Origin: Candidatus Cloacimonadota bacterium
GTDB taxonomy: Bacteria > Cloacimonadota > Cloacimonadia > JGIOTU-2
DNA length: 47,681 nucleotides
Reading direction: 5' to 3'
Assembly (NCBI GenBank): GCA_034661015.1
Contig: JAYEKN010000090.1
Span: 5,158-52,838, forward strand
The notes under the pieces were generated by a model, which made no database searches, was not told the DNA's origin, and worked only from the letters and a program-made list of their open reading frames with translations. Numbering within the stretch: the stretch's first letter is position 1; every line of letters starts with the position of its first letter. Below are positions 9,035-20,009 of the stretch, piece by piece. The translations under genes were made by a program, and so were the position numbers.

Positions 9035-12000
9035 ATGATTAGAGAGTTAAAACGAGACGTAAAAATAAAAAGTTATGATGCAGTACGCATCAAAATTGCC
9101 TCTCCCGAAAAAATTCGCGACTGGTCTTTCGGTGAAGTAACCAGACCGGAAACCATAAACTATAGAACCCTTAAACCCGAAAGAGACGGTCTGTTTTGTG
9201 AAAAAATATTCGGACCTGAAAAGGATTATGAGTGTTCTTGCGGAAAATATAAGAAGTATAGATTCAAGGGTTTGATTTGCGATCGGTGTGGGGTTGAGGT
9301 TACAAGTTCAAAAGTTCGCAGATCCCGAATGGGTCATATAGAATTGGCTGTACCTATTGCTCACATCTGGTTTGTGAAGTCAATTCCGAGCCCTTTGCAA
9401 CACCTTCTTGGCTTGAGCAAAAAAGAACTGGAAAGAGTTCTTTATTATGAATCGTATGTTGTTCTCGAATCCGGCGCTTCCGATTATGAAACCGGTGAAG
9501 TTATTGATGAGGATTCATATTTAGAAACAATCGAGCGATATCCCGTAGGTTTCAAAGCGGGAATGGGTGCGGCGCCGATTAGAGAGTTGCTTTCGAAACT
9601 TGATTTAGACGATGAGATAGATAAATTGAGGATAGCAATTAAATTTGAAACAAAAACCAAAAAGCAGAAACTTATAAAAAAATTAAAAATCATTGATTCG
9701 TTGATTAGCTCCGGCAATAAACCGGAGTGGATGATAATGGAAGTCCTTCCTGTTATGCCACCAGACTTACGACCTTTGGTTTATCTTGAAGGTGGAAGTT
9801 TTGCAACTGCCGATTTCAATGATCTCTATAGACGAGTAATTACACGAAATAACCGTTTAAGATCACTCCTCGAAGGAAATGCTCCGGAAGTAATCTTGAG
9901 AAACGAGAAAAGAATTTTGCAAGAAGCTGTTGATGCTCTTTTTGACAATAGTAGGAAATCCAGACCTGTTAAGGGAAGAGGAAAACGCGTTCTCAAATCA
10001 CTAACAGATCAACTTAAAGGAAAGCAGGGACGCTTCCGCCAAAATCTTCTTGGTAAACGTGTGGATTATTCGGGTAGATCCGTTATTGTTATAGGTCCTG
10101 ATTTGAAATTGAACCAATGTGGATTACCAAAAAAAATGGCTCTGGAACTTTTCAAACCTTTTATAATTGAAAAAATTGAAAAGCTGGAGGGTGTAAAAAA
10201 CACAAAACAGGCAAAACATTTCATTGAGCAAAAGAAACCTGAAGTATGGAAAATCTTAGAAGAAGTGATTAAAGATTATCCCGTAATCTTGAATCGTGCT
10301 CCAACATTGCACAGATTAAGTATGCAAGCATTCTATCCTGTTCTCACCGAAGAAAAGGCAATTCAACTTCATCCCCTTCTTTGCTTCCCGTTTAATGCTG
10401 ATTTTGACGGTGACCAGATGGCTGTACATATTCCACTTTCAGGTGAAGCACAGATGGAAGCAAGAATATTGATGACCCCAGGACAGAATATTCTTTCACC
10501 GGCAAATGGTGCTCCGGTTCTAAAAGCAAGTCAAGATATCGTCTTGGGATTCAATTTCTTAACAATTGCCAAGTCTCTAAAACCCAAGGGTGTGTCTATT
10601 AAGAAATTGTCCCATTTTGCTTCTGCAGAAGAAGTGATTATGGCTTTTGAATATTCAAAAGATGCTATCTGTCAAAAGTATTCCGCTGGAACACAAACAA
10701 ATCATAAAATTGAGGAAAAAGTTCTTGACTTTCACAACTGGATTTATTTTAGAGAACCAAAATCAAAAAAGAATATAGTAACTACTGTGGGTAGAGTTAT
10801 CCTTAATGAAATTATTCCTGATGAATTGGAATTTAAAAATTATGTTTTTGACAAAGGTAAGATAAATCAATTATCGGCTGAAGTTTTTCAAAATTGTACA
10901 AATTATCGAACTGTTCAATTTCTCGATGATTTGAAAGAAATCGGATTCCGTTATGCTAGTAAATCCAGTGTAACTTTTAGTATGAGTGATATTGTTGTTC
11001 CTGAGGAAAAGGAAAAAATTCTGAATGAAACCGAGAAAGAAGTCAGGGAAATTCAAAATGATTGGGAAACCGGTATTATTACCGCAGGTGAACGATATGA
11101 TCGTTTGATTGATAAATGGAAAGCAGCTACAGATGAAGTTACAGATTATATGATGGAGAAACTTGAAAAAGATCAAAATGGATTCAATCCCATCTGGATT
11201 ATGGCTAATTCCGGTGCTCGTGGTGGACGAGACCAAATTAAGCAACTTGGTGCGATGCGTGGACTAATGGAAAAACCTCAGAGAAAAATTACAGGCGGAA
11301 TTGGTGAAATAATTGAAAATCCAATTAAGTCGAGTTTCAAGGATGGATTAACAGTTCTTGAATACTTTATCTCTACGCATGGTGCCAGAAAAGGTTTGGC
11401 TGATACTGCTCTCAAAACTGCTGATGCCGGATATCTTACCAGACGTTTGGTGGATGTCGCTCAGTCAATGGTTGTTTCTCAAGAAGATTGTGGCACTATG
11501 GATGGTGTTATGATGAAAGCTTTAAAAGAGGGAAATCGTGTTATAGAACCATTAAGTGATAGAATTAGAGGGCGTACATCTGCAGAAGACGTGGTGGATC
11601 CGGTAAGTAATAAAATTATTGCTCAAGCTGGTGAAACAATTTCAGATGAAAAAGCGAATATTATTCAGAAGCATGGAATTCAATCTGTAAAAATACGTTC
11701 TGTCCTTACTTGTGAGGCTTCCAAAGGAATTTGTGTAAAATGTTATGGGAGAAATCTCGCTACCAACAAACCGGTAGTAATCGGTGATCCGGTTGGAGTT
11801 ATTGCCGCCCAGAGTATTGGTGAACCGGGCACACAACTTACATTACGCACATTCCATATCGGTGGTGCCGCAAGTACTTTGGTGGAACAGGCAGAAGTGA
11901 ATGCCGAAAATGACGGAATTATCAAATTTGATCGAATTGATTTTGTTGAAAATAGAGACAAAAATAAAATATGTATAAGTAATAAAGGTAAAATTGGGAT

Positions 12001-13198
12001 CCTAGATCCATCCGATAATAAAGAAATTGCTTCCTACGTGGTGGAATATGGTGCAACTATCTTTGTTTCTGAGAATGAAAAAGTTGTTAAAGATACTTTG
12101 CTGTGCAGTTGGGACACATATAACCATCCTCTTATTGCTACAAAAGACGGAACTGTAAAATTTAAAAATTTTGTGGAGAATTCTACTTATGAAACTGAAT
12201 TCAACGAAACAACTGGTAAATCTGAAATTAATATTATTCAATCACTTGAACCAAAAAAACAAGCTGAATTAGTCATCATAACTGATGAAGGTGAACATAT
12301 TAGTTATCCCTTAACGGAAGGATTAAGTTTAGAAGTTGAAGATAAATCCGTGGTATTCAAAGGTGATATCTTGGGTAAGACAACTAGGGTAACAATTAAA
12401 GCGAAAGATATTACTGGTGGTCTTCCACGTGTTGTAGAATTATTTGAAGCTCGCTCTCCAAAAGAAAAAGCTATTATTTCGGAAATTGAGGGTACTGTTC
12501 ATATCGGTAAATTAACTCGTTTTGGCAGAAGAATGACAGTCGTGGCTGAAGACAGTGGAATTGAAGAAAAATATACTGTTCCCTACGGCAGAAGAATTAT
12601 CGTTCATGAAAATGATAAGATAAGAAGTGGTGATCCTCTCTCTGATGGTTCGATAGATCCTCACGATTTGCTGGAAGCTCGTGGTATAGTTGAAACACAA
12701 GAGTTTATTACAAATGAAATTCTGGAAGTTTACAGAAAACAGGGTGTTGATATCAATGATAAACATATTCGATTGATTATCCGCCAGATGCTCCAAAAAG
12801 TAAAAATAATTAACCCGGGTGATACGTATTTCCTCGAAGGTGAAATCGTGGATAAATTTGAAGTGAAAAGGGTGAATATTAATGTCGAAGAAGATGGTGG
12901 TGAAGTTGCCACTTTTACACAGCTGCTTATGGGTATTACAAAATCTGCCCTAAATACGGAAAGTTTTATTTCAGCAGCCTCGTTCCAAAATACGACCAAA
13001 GTACTTACACAAGCAGCAATCGCCGGAAAAGTGGATACGCTTGAAGGATTAAAGGAAAGCGTGATCATTGGTCATATAATTCCAGCTGGTACCGGAACTC
13101 CAAAATATCGAAATCTGGTAAAAAGCACATTAGAAGATAAAATTAGCATGAAAAAAACCGTTAACGAATTATTGTTCAAAAAAACAAAACACAAATAA
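9035..13198 (+). CDS. rpoC: DNA-directed RNA polymerase subunit beta'
   Basis: This is the largest RNA polymerase subunit, 1387 residues. The magnesium-binding NADFDGD motif falls at residues 454-460 (Asp456, 458 and 460). The N-terminal zinc site reads [19 protein letters not shown], and the second zinc site lies in [13 protein letters not shown]. The bridge and trigger segments include [14 protein letters not shown]. The ATG at 9035 follows GGAGGA. Length and motifs are those of an intact Gram-negative-type beta'; no split or inserted domain is evident. Confidence 0.98.
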   Translation: MIRELKRDVKIKSYDAVRIKIASPEKIRDWSFGEVTRPETINYRTLKPERDGLFCEKIFGPEKDYECSCGKYKKYRFKGLICDRCGVEVTSSKVRRSRMGHIELAVPIAHIWFVKSIPSPLQHLLGLSKKELERVLYYESYVVLESGASDYETGEVIDEDSYLETIERYPVGFKAGMGAAPIRELLSKLDLDDEIDKLRIAIKFETKTKKQKLIKKLKIIDSLISSGNKPEWMIMEVLPVMPPDLRPLVYLEGGSFATADFNDLYRRVITRNNRLRSLLEGNAPEVILRNEKRILQEAVDALFDNSRKSRPVKGRGKRVLKSLTDQLKGKQGRFRQNLLGKRVDYSGRSVIVIGPDLKLNQCGLPKKMALELFKPFIIEKIEKLEGVKNTKQAKHFIEQKKPEVWKILEEVIKDYPVILNRAPTLHRLSMQAFYPVLTEEKAIQLHPLLCFPFNADFDGDQMAVHIPLSGEAQMEARILMTPGQNILSPANGAPVLKASQDIVLGFNFLTIAKSLKPKGVSIKKLSHFASAEEVIMAFEYSKDAICQKYSAGTQTNHKIEEKVLDFHNWIYFREPKSKKNIVTTVGRVILNEIIPDELEFKNYVFDKGKINQLSAEVFQNCTNYRTVQFLDDLKEIGFRYASKSSVTFSMSDIVVPEEKEKILNETEKEVREIQNDWETGIITAGERYDRLIDKWKAATDEVTDYMMEKLEKDQNGFNPIWIMANSGARGGRDQIKQLGAMRGLMEKPQRKITGGIGEIIENPIKSSFKDGLTVLEYFISTHGARKGLADTALKTADAGYLTRRLVDVAQSMVVSQEDCGTMDGVMMKALKEGNRVIEPLSDRIRGRTSAEDVVDPVSNKIIAQAGETISDEKANIIQKHGIQSVKIRSVLTCEASKGICVKCYGRNLATNKPVVIGDPVGVIAAQSIGEPGTQLTLRTFHIGGAASTLVEQAEVNAENDGIIKFDRIDFVENRDKNKICISNKGKIGILDPSDNKEIASYVVEYGATIFVSENEKVVKDTLLCSWDTYNHPLIATKDGTVKFKNFVENSTYETEFNETTGKSEINIIQSLEPKKQAELVIITDEGEHISYPLTEGLSLEVEDKSVVFKGDILGKTTRVTIKAKDITGGLPRVVELFEARSPKEKAIISEIEGTVHIGKLTRFGRRMTVVAEDSGIEEKYTVPYGRRIIVHENDKIRSGDPLSDGSIDPHDLLEARGIVETQEFITNEILEVYRKQGVDINDKHIRLIIRQMLQKVKIINPGDTYFLEGEIVDKFEVKRVNINVEEDGGEVATFTQLLMGITKSALNTESFISAASFQNTTKVLTQAAIAGKVDTLEGLKESVIIGHIIPAGTGTPKYRNLVKSTLEDKISMKKTVNELLFKKTKHK

Positions 13199-13205
13199 CA
13201 AAACG

Positions 13206-13244
13206 AGGGGAGATATCCCCTTGTAGGAGGCTAAATTGCCTACA
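13206..13244 (+). promoter_or_regulatory. Terminator-like hairpin and rpsL start-codon hairpin
   Basis: AGGGGA/TCCCCT (13206-13211 with 13216-13221) forms a 6-bp stem with a GATA loop just after rpoC. Immediately next, TGTAGG (13222-13227), part of the TAGGAGG Shine-Dalgarno, can pair with CCTACA (13239-13244) just after the TTG start codon of rpsL. That would hide the ribosome-binding site and start. These are direct complementarities; a role in autoregulating S12/S7 synthesis is only a suggestion. Confidence 0.5.
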
Positions 13245-13613
13245 ATATCACAACTTGTACGAAATGGTAGAAAAAAATTTACCAAAGCAAAAAAAAATAA
13301 GGCTCTTGACGGATGTCCGCAAAAACGAGGTGTCTGCACACGTGTCTATACTACTACTCCCAAAAAACCAAATTCTGCTTTAAGAAAAGTTGCTCGCGTA
13401 AGACTTTCAAACGGAAAAGAGGTTACGTGTTATATTCCCGGTGAGGGACATAATCTTCAAGAACACTCTCTTGTTCTTGTTCGTGGAGGTCGTGTAAAAG
13501 ATCTTCCCGGTGTGAGATACCATCTTATTCGAGGTACACTGGATGCCATGGGCGTTGATGACCGTAAACAAAGTCGTTCAAAATATGGAACGAAGAAAAC
13601 AAAAGGATTGTAA
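13236..13613 (+). CDS. rpsL: 30S ribosomal protein uS12
   Basis: uS12 lies at the decoding centre and affects fidelity. The 125-residue protein has the invariant [16 protein letters not shown] block and the [20 protein letters not shown] loop, both in wild-type form at the usual streptomycin-resistance lysines. The start is TTG at 13236 with TAGGAGG upstream, giving the family start MPTISQLVR. rpsG follows 16 bases later, as in the str operon. Confidence 0.98.
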   Translation: MPTISQLVRNGRKKFTKAKKNKALDGCPQKRGVCTRVYTTTPKKPNSALRKVARVRLSNGKEVTCYIPGEGHNLQEHSLVLVRGGRVKDLPGVRYHLIRGTLDAMGVDDRKQSRSKYGTKKTKGL

Positions 13614-13629
13614 TCAATTGTGAGGATAT

Positions 13630-14100
13630 ATGTCTAGAAGAAAAAAAGCTCAGAAACGAGAAGTTAGCCCTGATCCGATTTATCGCGAAATTATTGTAAC
13701 TCAATTTATTAATCGCTTGATGTTGGCTGGGAAAAAGAGTCTTGCAGAAAGAAAATTCTATATGGCATTAGATATTATAAAGGATAAACTTAATGAAGAC
13801 CCTTTGGAAGTATTTAAACAAGCTATAGAAAATGTTAAACCAAAAATTGAGGTTAAAACTCGCCGTGTCGGTGGTGCAAATTATCAAGTCCCACTTCAAG
13901 TTAGACCTGGAAGGCAACAAACTTTGGCTTTTCGTTGGATTGTAAAGTATGCACGAAAAAGAAATGAACGACGTATTGAAAACCAATTGGCGGGTGAACT
14001 AATGGATGCATATAAAAATCAAGGTGCATCTATTGATAAACGAAAAGAAGTTTGGAGAATGGCAGAAGCAAATAAAGCATTTGCCCATTTTAGATTCTAA
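13630..14100 (+). CDS. rpsG: 30S ribosomal protein uS7
   Basis: uS7 nucleates assembly of the 30S head by binding the 3' domain of 16S rRNA. The 156-residue product begins MSRRKKAQKR, has VGGANYQVPLQVRPGRQQTLA and ends KREVWRMAEANKAFAHFR-like, all standard. GAGGA precedes the ATG. It is the second str-operon gene and is followed by a 175-base structured gap before fusA. Confidence 0.98.
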   Translation: MSRRKKAQKREVSPDPIYREIIVTQFINRLMLAGKKSLAERKFYMALDIIKDKLNEDPLEVFKQAIENVKPKIEVKTRRVGGANYQVPLQVRPGRQQTLAFRWIVKYARKRNERRIENQLAGELMDAYKNQGASIDKRKEVWRMAEANKAFAHFRF

Positions 14101-14142
14101 GTATTTAGGATGAATAATATAAGGCACGAAACCACTCAAGAG

Positions 14143-14250
14143 CACCCGGGAAAGAATATGCAACCGCGATATATAAAAAAATATTTTTTTTATTTTTGTG
14201 TAATTTTGCCCGCCCGGTGAAATGCTTTTATCTGTTTAATTTCACGGTTG
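14143..14250 (+). promoter_or_regulatory. Structured leader of fusA
   Basis: The 175-base rpsG-fusA gap contains several complementary segments: CACCCGGG (14143-14150) with CCCGGTG (14213-14219), CAACCG (14161-14166) with CGGTTG (14245-14250), and GTGAAAT (14217-14223) with ATTTCAC (14239-14245). Some are mutually exclusive or would form a pseudoknot. No Shine-Dalgarno precedes the fusA ATG; the last 25 bases are A/T-rich. I recognise no known riboswitch or protein-binding leader. Confidence 0.4.
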
Positions 14251-14275
14251 TGGCGAAAAATTAAAAAATTAAAAA

Positions 14276-16393
14276 ATGGATTATTCCCTTAAAAAGATCA
14301 GAAACATCGGTTTCATTGCTCATATTGATGCCGGTAAAACTACTGTAACAGAAAGAATTCTGTATTACACGGGGATACTTCACCAGATCGGTGAAGTTCA
14401 TGAAGGCACCGCTACTATGGACTGGATGGATCAGGAAAAGGAACGTGGTATTACCATAACCTCTGCTGCTACAACTTGCTTCTGGAAGAATAACAGAATT
14501 AATGTCATAGACACACCCGGTCATGTTGATTTTACGGTGGAAGTTGAAAGAAGTTTGCGGGTTTTAGATGGCGCTGTTGTGATTTTTTGTGGTGTTGCCG
14601 GGGTAGAGCCCCAGTCCGAAACCGTCTGGCATCAAGCGGATAAATACAATATTCCCCGAATAGCTTTTGTGAATAAACTTGATAGAGTCGGTGCAGATAT
14701 CGAATATGCGGTTGAAACAATAAAATCAAAATTACAACCGAATTCATTTCTAATCCAATTTCCGATTTTCTTAGATGAAAAATTTGTAGGTGTAATTGAT
14801 CTCGTTGAGCAAAAATCTTACCTTTTTAATGAAGAGCAACTGGGAATAAAATTTATTACAAAAAACTGGGAAGAAACTGAGAAATTATTAGAATTGAATC
14901 AATTGGCACTAAAAAATGCCGGAATGCTTCGCTTGGCACTAATAGAAAAACTTGCTGATTACGATGAAAATATTTTCCAAAAATTTGTCGAAGAAGAAAA
15001 AATATTTCCCGAAGAAATACGAGCTGCTATAAGAAAAGCAACTCTTAGTTGTAAATTTGTTCCGGTACTTTGTGGTTCCGCTTTAAAAAATAAAGCACTC
15101 CAGATGTTACTTGATGCTATAGTTGATTATCTTCCATCTCCAAATGATGTTCCCCCGATTAAAGCTCATAAACCGGGCTCGGATGATGTTGTAGAAATCA
15201 CACCTTGGGGAACAAAATCCTTTTCCGCTCTTGCTTTCAAAACTCAGATTGATTCTTATGTTGGCAAATTAACCTTTATTCGTGCATATTCGGGAAGATT
15301 GAATAAGGGTGAATACGTCTTGAATGTAAATAACGATAAGAAAGAAAGAGTTACAAGAATTCTCAAAATGCATGCAAATAAATCTGTGAATGTGGATCAT
15401 ATTTCTGCTGGTGAAATTTCCGCAGTTGTTGGACTTGATAATACAACATCCGGGAATAGCATTACTGATAAAAACCATCCTTATCTACTTGAGACGATAA
15501 AGTTTGCCGAACCTGTCATGTCAATTGCAATAGAATCACGAACAAAAGAGGATGAAGATAATCTGAAGGAAATACTTCCGCGATTATTGGAAGATGATCC
15601 GACCTATCAGTTGAAAGAGGATAAAGAGACCGGTCAAACTTTGATATCAGGAATGGGAGAACTCCATCTTGAAATTTTGGTAAACAGGCTTCTATCAGAT
15701 TTTAAGGTTAATGTAAATGTGGGAAAACCGCGAGTGAATTTTAAAGAAACCATTTCCGGAGAAGTTACCGCAAAAGGAATTCTTACAAGAAAAATCGGAA
15801 GTCATGGGCAGTTTGCAGAAGCAGAAATCAAAGTTGAACACCATAAAGTTGACAGAGAAAGTGCTGCTCAAAAAACATGGTTTACAAATAATACTTCTGA
15901 AGAAGAAATCCCCAAGCAGTTTATCCCGGCTGTCGTGGCAGGTATAAGGGAAACAGCAGCAGGTGGATTGCTAACAGGCAATGAAGTGCAGGACATAAAA
16001 GTTACCTTGACCGGTGGCTCCTATAGCGAAGTAGATTCATCAGAAGTTGCTTTTAAAATCGCCGGTTCTATTGCTTTTGTAAATGCACTCAGAAAAGCAA
16101 AAACAGTTTTATTAGAACCTATCATGGAAATAAATATAATAACTCCCGATGCTTATCTTGGGAAAGTTATTAATGATTTAAATAGTAGACGCGGAAGAGT
16201 AACGAACGTGAAAGAAAAAGAGTCAATAAAAATTATACACGGTTATGTGCCTTTGAAAGAAACTTTTGGGTACTCCACAAACCTGCGATCTGTTTCGCAG
16301 GGAAGAGCTTCTTATTCTATGGAATTCTATAGATATGAGGAAATTCCTGAAAATATTTCAAAGGGAATTATTGAAAAAATGCGAGGATATTAA
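14276..16393 (+). CDS. fusA: Elongation factor G
   Basis: EF-G is the GTPase that drives tRNA-mRNA translocation. At 705 residues it shows AHIDAGKTT, the [20 protein letters not shown] switch region, DTPGHVD, NKLDR and the C-terminal [20 protein letters not shown]. Domain IV has [10 protein letters not shown] and [11 protein letters not shown], where Ser584 stands in place of the conserved tip histidine (H583 in E. coli, in GSYHDVDSSE). The gene sits in the str position, so it is probably the main EF-G, though a specialised paralogue cannot be excluded. Its ATG lacks a Shine-Dalgarno. Confidence 0.95.
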   Translation: MDYSLKKIRNIGFIAHIDAGKTTVTERILYYTGILHQIGEVHEGTATMDWMDQEKERGITITSAATTCFWKNNRINVIDTPGHVDFTVEVERSLRVLDGAVVIFCGVAGVEPQSETVWHQADKYNIPRIAFVNKLDRVGADIEYAVETIKSKLQPNSFLIQFPIFLDEKFVGVIDLVEQKSYLFNEEQLGIKFITKNWEETEKLLELNQLALKNAGMLRLALIEKLADYDENIFQKFVEEEKIFPEEIRAAIRKATLSCKFVPVLCGSALKNKALQMLLDAIVDYLPSPNDVPPIKAHKPGSDDVVEITPWGTKSFSALAFKTQIDSYVGKLTFIRAYSGRLNKGEYVLNVNNDKKERVTRILKMHANKSVNVDHISAGEISAVVGLDNTTSGNSITDKNHPYLLETIKFAEPVMSIAIESRTKEDEDNLKEILPRLLEDDPTYQLKEDKETGQTLISGMGELHLEILVNRLLSDFKVNVNVGKPRVNFKETISGEVTAKGILTRKIGSHGQFAEAEIKVEHHKVDRESAAQKTWFTNNTSEEEIPKQFIPAVVAGIRETAAGGLLTGNEVQDIKVTLTGGSYSEVDSSEVAFKIAGSIAFVNALRKAKTVLLEPIMEINIITPDAYLGKVINDLNSRRGRVTNVKEKESIKIIHGYVPLKETFGYSTNLRSVSQGRASYSMEFYRYEEIPENISKGIIEKMRGY

Positions 16394-16408
16394 TAATACG
16401 AGGCGAAA

Positions 16409-16711
16409 ATGAACAAAATTAGAATTAAATTAAAAGCGTATGACCATTTCCTTCTGGACAAATCTGTAGTTGAAATTATTCGTAACACCAAAGGGACAGG
16501 TGCAAAAATTATTGGTCCTATCCCACTTCCAACCAGAAAAAAAATTTATACTGTTCTTCGTTCCCCGCATGTGGATAGCAAGTCGCGGGAGCAGTTTGAA
16601 ATGAGAACATATAAACGGTTGGTTGATATTGAAAATGTAACCCCCAAAACAACTGATGCTATCAAAAATCTTAATATCCCTGCTGGTGTTCATATTGAGA
16701 TAAAGGCATAA
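16409..16711 (+). CDS. rpsJ: 30S ribosomal protein uS10
   Basis: uS10 is part of the 30S head and also the NusB partner in antitermination. The 100-residue protein has [27 protein letters not shown] and [20 protein letters not shown], all diagnostic. GAGG lies just before the ATG. It begins the S10 operon 15 bases after fusA, with no tuf between them. Confidence 0.98.
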   Translation: MNKIRIKLKAYDHFLLDKSVVEIIRNTKGTGAKIIGPIPLPTRKKIYTVLRSPHVDSKSREQFEMRTYKRLVDIENVTPKTTDAIKNLNIPAGVHIEIKA

Positions 16712-16769
16712 ATTTGAATTTATTTTGTCCACCTAAGGTGAATCTACCTCAGGTATAAAAGGAGTTAAA

Positions 16770-17396
16770 ATGTTAGGATTGATCGGAAAAAAAATTGGAA
16801 TGACGAGAGTTTTCTCTGAAAACGGAAAATCTATCAATGTTACTGTAATTCAGGCTGGACCTTGTGTTGTTACCCAAAAAAGGAATGTTGAGAATGAGGG
16901 ATATTCTGCTATTCAGATGGGTTTTAGTGAAACTAAAGAAAAACGTATCAAGAAACCGCAAATCGGACAATTTAAGAAAAATGGATTAAAATATTATAAA
17001 TATTTAAAAGAATTTAGACTTAGTGATGAAGAATTGAATGCCTATGACATTGGTTCTGAAATTGATGTGAATATCTTCAAAGAAAATGAAAATGTAAATG
17101 TAACCGGTACATCAAAAGGTCGTGGGTTTGCCGGTGTGATAAAAAGGCATGGTTTTCATGGAAAAATTGCGACACATGGTACGCATGAATCATTTCGTGG
17201 AACAGGTTCGGTAGGACAGTGCGCCACCCCTGCAAGAATTTTTAAAGGAAAAAAAATGCCAGGACATATGGGTAATGCAAAAGTTACTGTTCAGAATCTT
17301 CAAATCATTAGAATTGATAAAGAAAAGAATATTCTCTTAGTAAAAGGTGCTGTTCCCGGACATAGGAACACTCTGCTTACAATTAAAAAAAAGTAA
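16770..17396 (+). CDS. rplC: 50S ribosomal protein uL3
   Basis: uL3 is an early-assembly protein whose loop reaches the peptidyl-transferase centre. The 208-residue protein begins MLGLIGKKIGMTRVF and has GRGFAGVIKRHGFHG and SIGQCATP-like (GSVGQCATPARIFKGKKMPG). AAAGGAG precedes the ATG. Two small CCT-AGG hairpins lie in the 58-base gap after rpsJ (within 16729-16755). Confidence 0.98.
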   Translation: MLGLIGKKIGMTRVFSENGKSINVTVIQAGPCVVTQKRNVENEGYSAIQMGFSETKEKRIKKPQIGQFKKNGLKYYKYLKEFRLSDEELNAYDIGSEIDVNIFKENENVNVTGTSKGRGFAGVIKRHGFHGKIATHGTHESFRGTGSVGQCATPARIFKGKKMPGHMGNAKVTVQNLQIIRIDKEKNILLVKGAVPGHRNTLLTIKKK

Positions 17397-17410
17397 ATTA
17401 AGGTCTCATT

Positions 17411-18031
17411 ATGGAAGCTATAAAATATTCAAAAATAGGTGAGAAGATCGAAGAGATCAAATTGCCCGAAAATCTTTTTGATGCAGAAGTCAATGAAGCG
17501 GTTTTGCACGAAGTAGTTACTATGTATCATAGAAATCAAAGGCAGGGAACAAAATCTACCAAGAGTCGCTCGGATGTGAAATGCTCCGGTAGAAAATTAT
17601 ATCGTCAGAAAGGTACGGGTAGAGCCCGTGCTGGTGATGCCGGTAGCCCAACTCGCGTCGGCGGTGGAGTCGCTTTTGCCCATAAGCCAAAGAATTGGAC
17701 AAAAAAAATACCCAAAAAGAAAAAAAGATTGGCACTTCGTTCTGCATTGAGTAGCAAAAATGAACATATCTTCATTGTAGAAGATTTTGATTTTGAAAAA
17801 GCATCTACAAAACAGGCAAATGAAATTATAAAAAAAATGGACATTGGTTTCAGAAAGTGCCTTCTTTTAATGCCGGATAATTCCTCAATCGTAAGAAAAT
17901 CTTTTGGTAATTTAAAAAATTTTCAAACAAGTCGTGCTCAGGATGTTCACCCATATCTGATTTTAAATTCAAGTGATATTATAATTACTGAAAATGCTCT
18001 TAAAATGATGGAGGAGACATTCCATGAATAA
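17411..18031 (+). CDS. rplD: 50S ribosomal protein uL4
   Basis: uL4 binds 23S domain I and lines the exit tunnel; in E. coli it also represses the S10 operon. The 206-residue protein has the extended-loop motif RQKGTGRARAGDAGSPTRVGG (about residues 72-92, split here only by mild changes) and KKKRLALRSALS. It overlaps rplW by 8 bases, so the two are translationally coupled. Confidence 0.97.
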   Translation: MEAIKYSKIGEKIEEIKLPENLFDAEVNEAVLHEVVTMYHRNQRQGTKSTKSRSDVKCSGRKLYRQKGTGRARAGDAGSPTRVGGGVAFAHKPKNWTKKIPKKKKRLALRSALSSKNEHIFIVEDFDFEKASTKQANEIIKKMDIGFRKCLLLMPDNSSIVRKSFGNLKNFQTSRAQDVHPYLILNSSDIIITENALKMMEETFHE

Positions 18032-18314
18032 GCATCCACGAAAAATCATTCTCGAAACAATGTTTACTGAAAAAAGCACACATCTTAAGGAAGATAATAA
18101 TTGCTATATTTTTAAGGTGGATAGAACTGCTAATAAAATTGAAATCAAAAATGCAATTCAAGAAATTTTTGAAGTGAAAGTAAGGAAAATTAATACAATG
18201 TATTATAAGGGAAAACCCAAAACATTAGGCAGACATACTGGCAGAAGACCAGCTTGGAAAAAGGCAGCTGTCTATCTTGAAAGAGGTGAATCAATTAAAG
18301 AATTTGAAGTTTAG
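18024..18314 (+). CDS. rplW: 50S ribosomal protein uL23
   Basis: uL23 surrounds the tunnel exit and docks signal recognition particle and trigger factor. The 96-residue protein has PTEKST-like (MFTEKSTHLKEDN), the FKVDRTANKIEIKNAI helix and GRRPAWKKAAVYL. GGAGG inside rplD serves as its ribosome-binding site. A 174-base AT-rich gap follows before rplB; it contains a TTGACA at 18431-18436 without a clear -10. Confidence 0.97.
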   Translation: MNKHPRKIILETMFTEKSTHLKEDNNCYIFKVDRTANKIEIKNAIQEIFEVKVRKINTMYYKGKPKTLGRHTGRRPAWKKAAVYLERGESIKEFEV

Positions 18315-18488
18315 TAACATTTAGCCACTTCTTATACAGATAAAAATAAGATGAAATATTTAAAAAGATTTCTTTAATTTTTCTCTGTTTTTGCGGCATA
18401 AATTTATTACTCATTTTATTTCTGATATTATTGACAGGAATTCGTGAACTTTGAGTTTTTAGCACCTATTTAATTACGGAGTTAATTT

Positions 18489-19328
18489 ATGGCAATTAAG
18501 AAACATAAACCCAATACACCAGGTCAAAGGTTTTATACCAGCGACGATTTTGAGTTCATTACGGCTTCAAAATCGGAGAAATCTCTTTTAGAGAAAAAGA
18601 GGAGAGGATCAGGTAGAAATAGCCAAGGTCGTATTACAATTCGATCTCGTGGTGGCGGGCATAAAAAAATTTATAGAAAGATTGATTTTAAAAGATACGA
18701 TAAAAAGGGCATACCCGCTCTCGTCCATTCTGTTGAATATGATCCAAACCGTTCGGCTTATATCGCTCTCCTATTTTATGTTGATGGTGAAAAACGATAT
18801 ATTGTTGCTCCAAACCAAATACATGTGGGTGATAAAATTGTAGCTGATGAAGCAGTTGAGATAAAATCAGGAAATTCTACACCTGTAGAAAAAATCCCCA
18901 TAGGCTCACTTGTGAATAATGTAGAATTTACACCCGGAAAAGGTGGGCAAATAGCTCGAAGTGCCGGCACTGCTGCTCAGATTGTTGCCAAAGATGGAAA
19001 TTATGTTCATATTAAAATGCCTTCCGGTTCGATTCAAAAAATACGGAAGGAATGTTATGCCACTATCGGACAGATTGGCAATATTGATAATAACAGATAT
19101 TGTCTTGGAAAAGCCGGAAGAAATCGTTGGCTCGGAAAACGTCCTCACACCAGAGGTGTTGCTATGAATCCGGTTGACCATCCTATGGGTGGTGGCGAAG
19201 GAAAAAGTTCCGGTGGACGTCATCCGATATCACCTTGGGGACAACCCGCAAAAGGTTATAGAACCAGAAAAAGTAAAAAGTATTCAAATAGTTATATCAT
19301 TAAAGCAAAAAAGAGAAAGAAAAAGTAA
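18489..19328 (+). CDS. rplB: 50S ribosomal protein uL2
   Basis: uL2 is needed for subunit joining and peptidyl-transferase activity. The 279-residue protein has GRNSQGRITIRSRGGGHKK, ARSAGTAAQIVAKDG and the conserved C-terminal MNPVDHPMGGGEGKSSGGRH with the critical histidine. ACGGAG lies before the ATG. The tail ends in a lysine-rich stretch, somewhat longer than in E. coli. Confidence 0.98.
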   Translation: MAIKKHKPNTPGQRFYTSDDFEFITASKSEKSLLEKKRRGSGRNSQGRITIRSRGGGHKKIYRKIDFKRYDKKGIPALVHSVEYDPNRSAYIALLFYVDGEKRYIVAPNQIHVGDKIVADEAVEIKSGNSTPVEKIPIGSLVNNVEFTPGKGGQIARSAGTAAQIVAKDGNYVHIKMPSGSIQKIRKECYATIGQIGNIDNNRYCLGKAGRNRWLGKRPHTRGVAMNPVDHPMGGGEGKSSGGRHPISPWGQPAKGYRTRKSKKYSNSYIIKAKKRKKK

Positions 19329-19358
19329 TGTTTTTATTGAATTCGGAGGATCATAGTT

Positions 19359-19631
19359 ATGCCTAGATCATTAAAAAAAGGACCATTTGTTGACGATTAT
19401 CTCATGCAAAAAATTGAGAAGTTAAACAAAAAAAAATCAAAAAAAGTCATTAAAACTTGGTCCAGACGCTCAGTTGTGTTACCGGATTTTATCGGGCACA
19501 CTATTGCTGTTCATAATGGAAAAAAATTTGTTCCTGTTTATATCGTTGAAGATATGGTTGGTCATAAGCTGGGAGAATTTTCTCCAACGAGAATTTTTCG
19601 TGGACATAAAAGGAAAAAGGGAGTAGTGTAG
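19359..19631 (+). CDS. rpsS: 30S ribosomal protein uS19
   Basis: uS19 sits on the 30S head next to S13. The 90-residue protein begins [16 protein letters not shown] and has [23 protein letters not shown]-type sequence and [12 protein letters not shown], all invariant family features. CGGAGG precedes the ATG. It is followed after 6 bases by rplV. Confidence 0.98.
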   Translation: MPRSLKKGPFVDDYLMQKIEKLNKKKSKKVIKTWSRRSVVLPDFIGHTIAVHNGKKFVPVYIVEDMVGHKLGEFSPTRIFRGHKRKKGVV

Positions 19632-19637
19632 GTTATT

Positions 19638-20009
19638 ATGGAAGCCATCGCAAAAGTTAAAGATCAAAAAGGTTCTGCAACTAAAGTGCGTCTTGTTGCC
19701 GACCTGATTCGAAATAAAAAAATCGAAGAAGCAAAAAGTATTCTTCATTTTTCCAAAAAGCATTCCGCTAAAACAGTCTTAAAAGTTTTGAATGCTGCAA
19801 TTGCTAACATGCAAGTTAAGGAATCCAAATTGCAGCTAAATGATTTGTATATAAATAAAATTTTCATAGATGAAGGACGCACTATGAAACGCACTCGTCC
19901 CAGAGCTCGGGGGATGGCTGATTTGATCAGAAAAAGAACTCATCATATAATGATATCGGTTTCTGATCTAAATCTGAATAAAGAGGAAGGAGCCAAAAAT
20001 GGGTCATAA
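19638..20009 (+). CDS. rplV: 50S ribosomal protein uL22
   Basis: uL22 extends a beta hairpin into the exit tunnel, where macrolide sensitivity is set. The 123-residue protein has KVRLVADLIRNKK and the hairpin segment DEGRTMKRTRPRARGMADLI. The C-terminal 14 residues run past the usual end (DLNLNKEEGAKNGS), and the gene overlaps rpsC by 11 bases. Confidence 0.97.
   Translation: MEAIAKVKDQKGSATKVRLVADLIRNKKIEEAKSILHFSKKHSAKTVLKVLNAAIANMQVKESKLQLNDLYINKIFIDEGRTMKRTRPRARGMADLIRKRTHHIMISVSDLNLNKEEGAKNGS

Noticed and set aside
14174-14196. A7-TA-T8 tract between rpsG and fusA as an intrinsic terminator
   Set aside because: The stem would be A-T only with almost no loop, and the str and S10 genes continue downstream with no new promoter; not a convincing terminator.
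18431-18453. TTGACA in the rplW-rplB gap as an internal promoter
   Set aside because: No acceptable -10 box at normal spacing; the Bacteroidetes-like TTTG downstream also does not match the spacing of the other TTGACA sites in the window.
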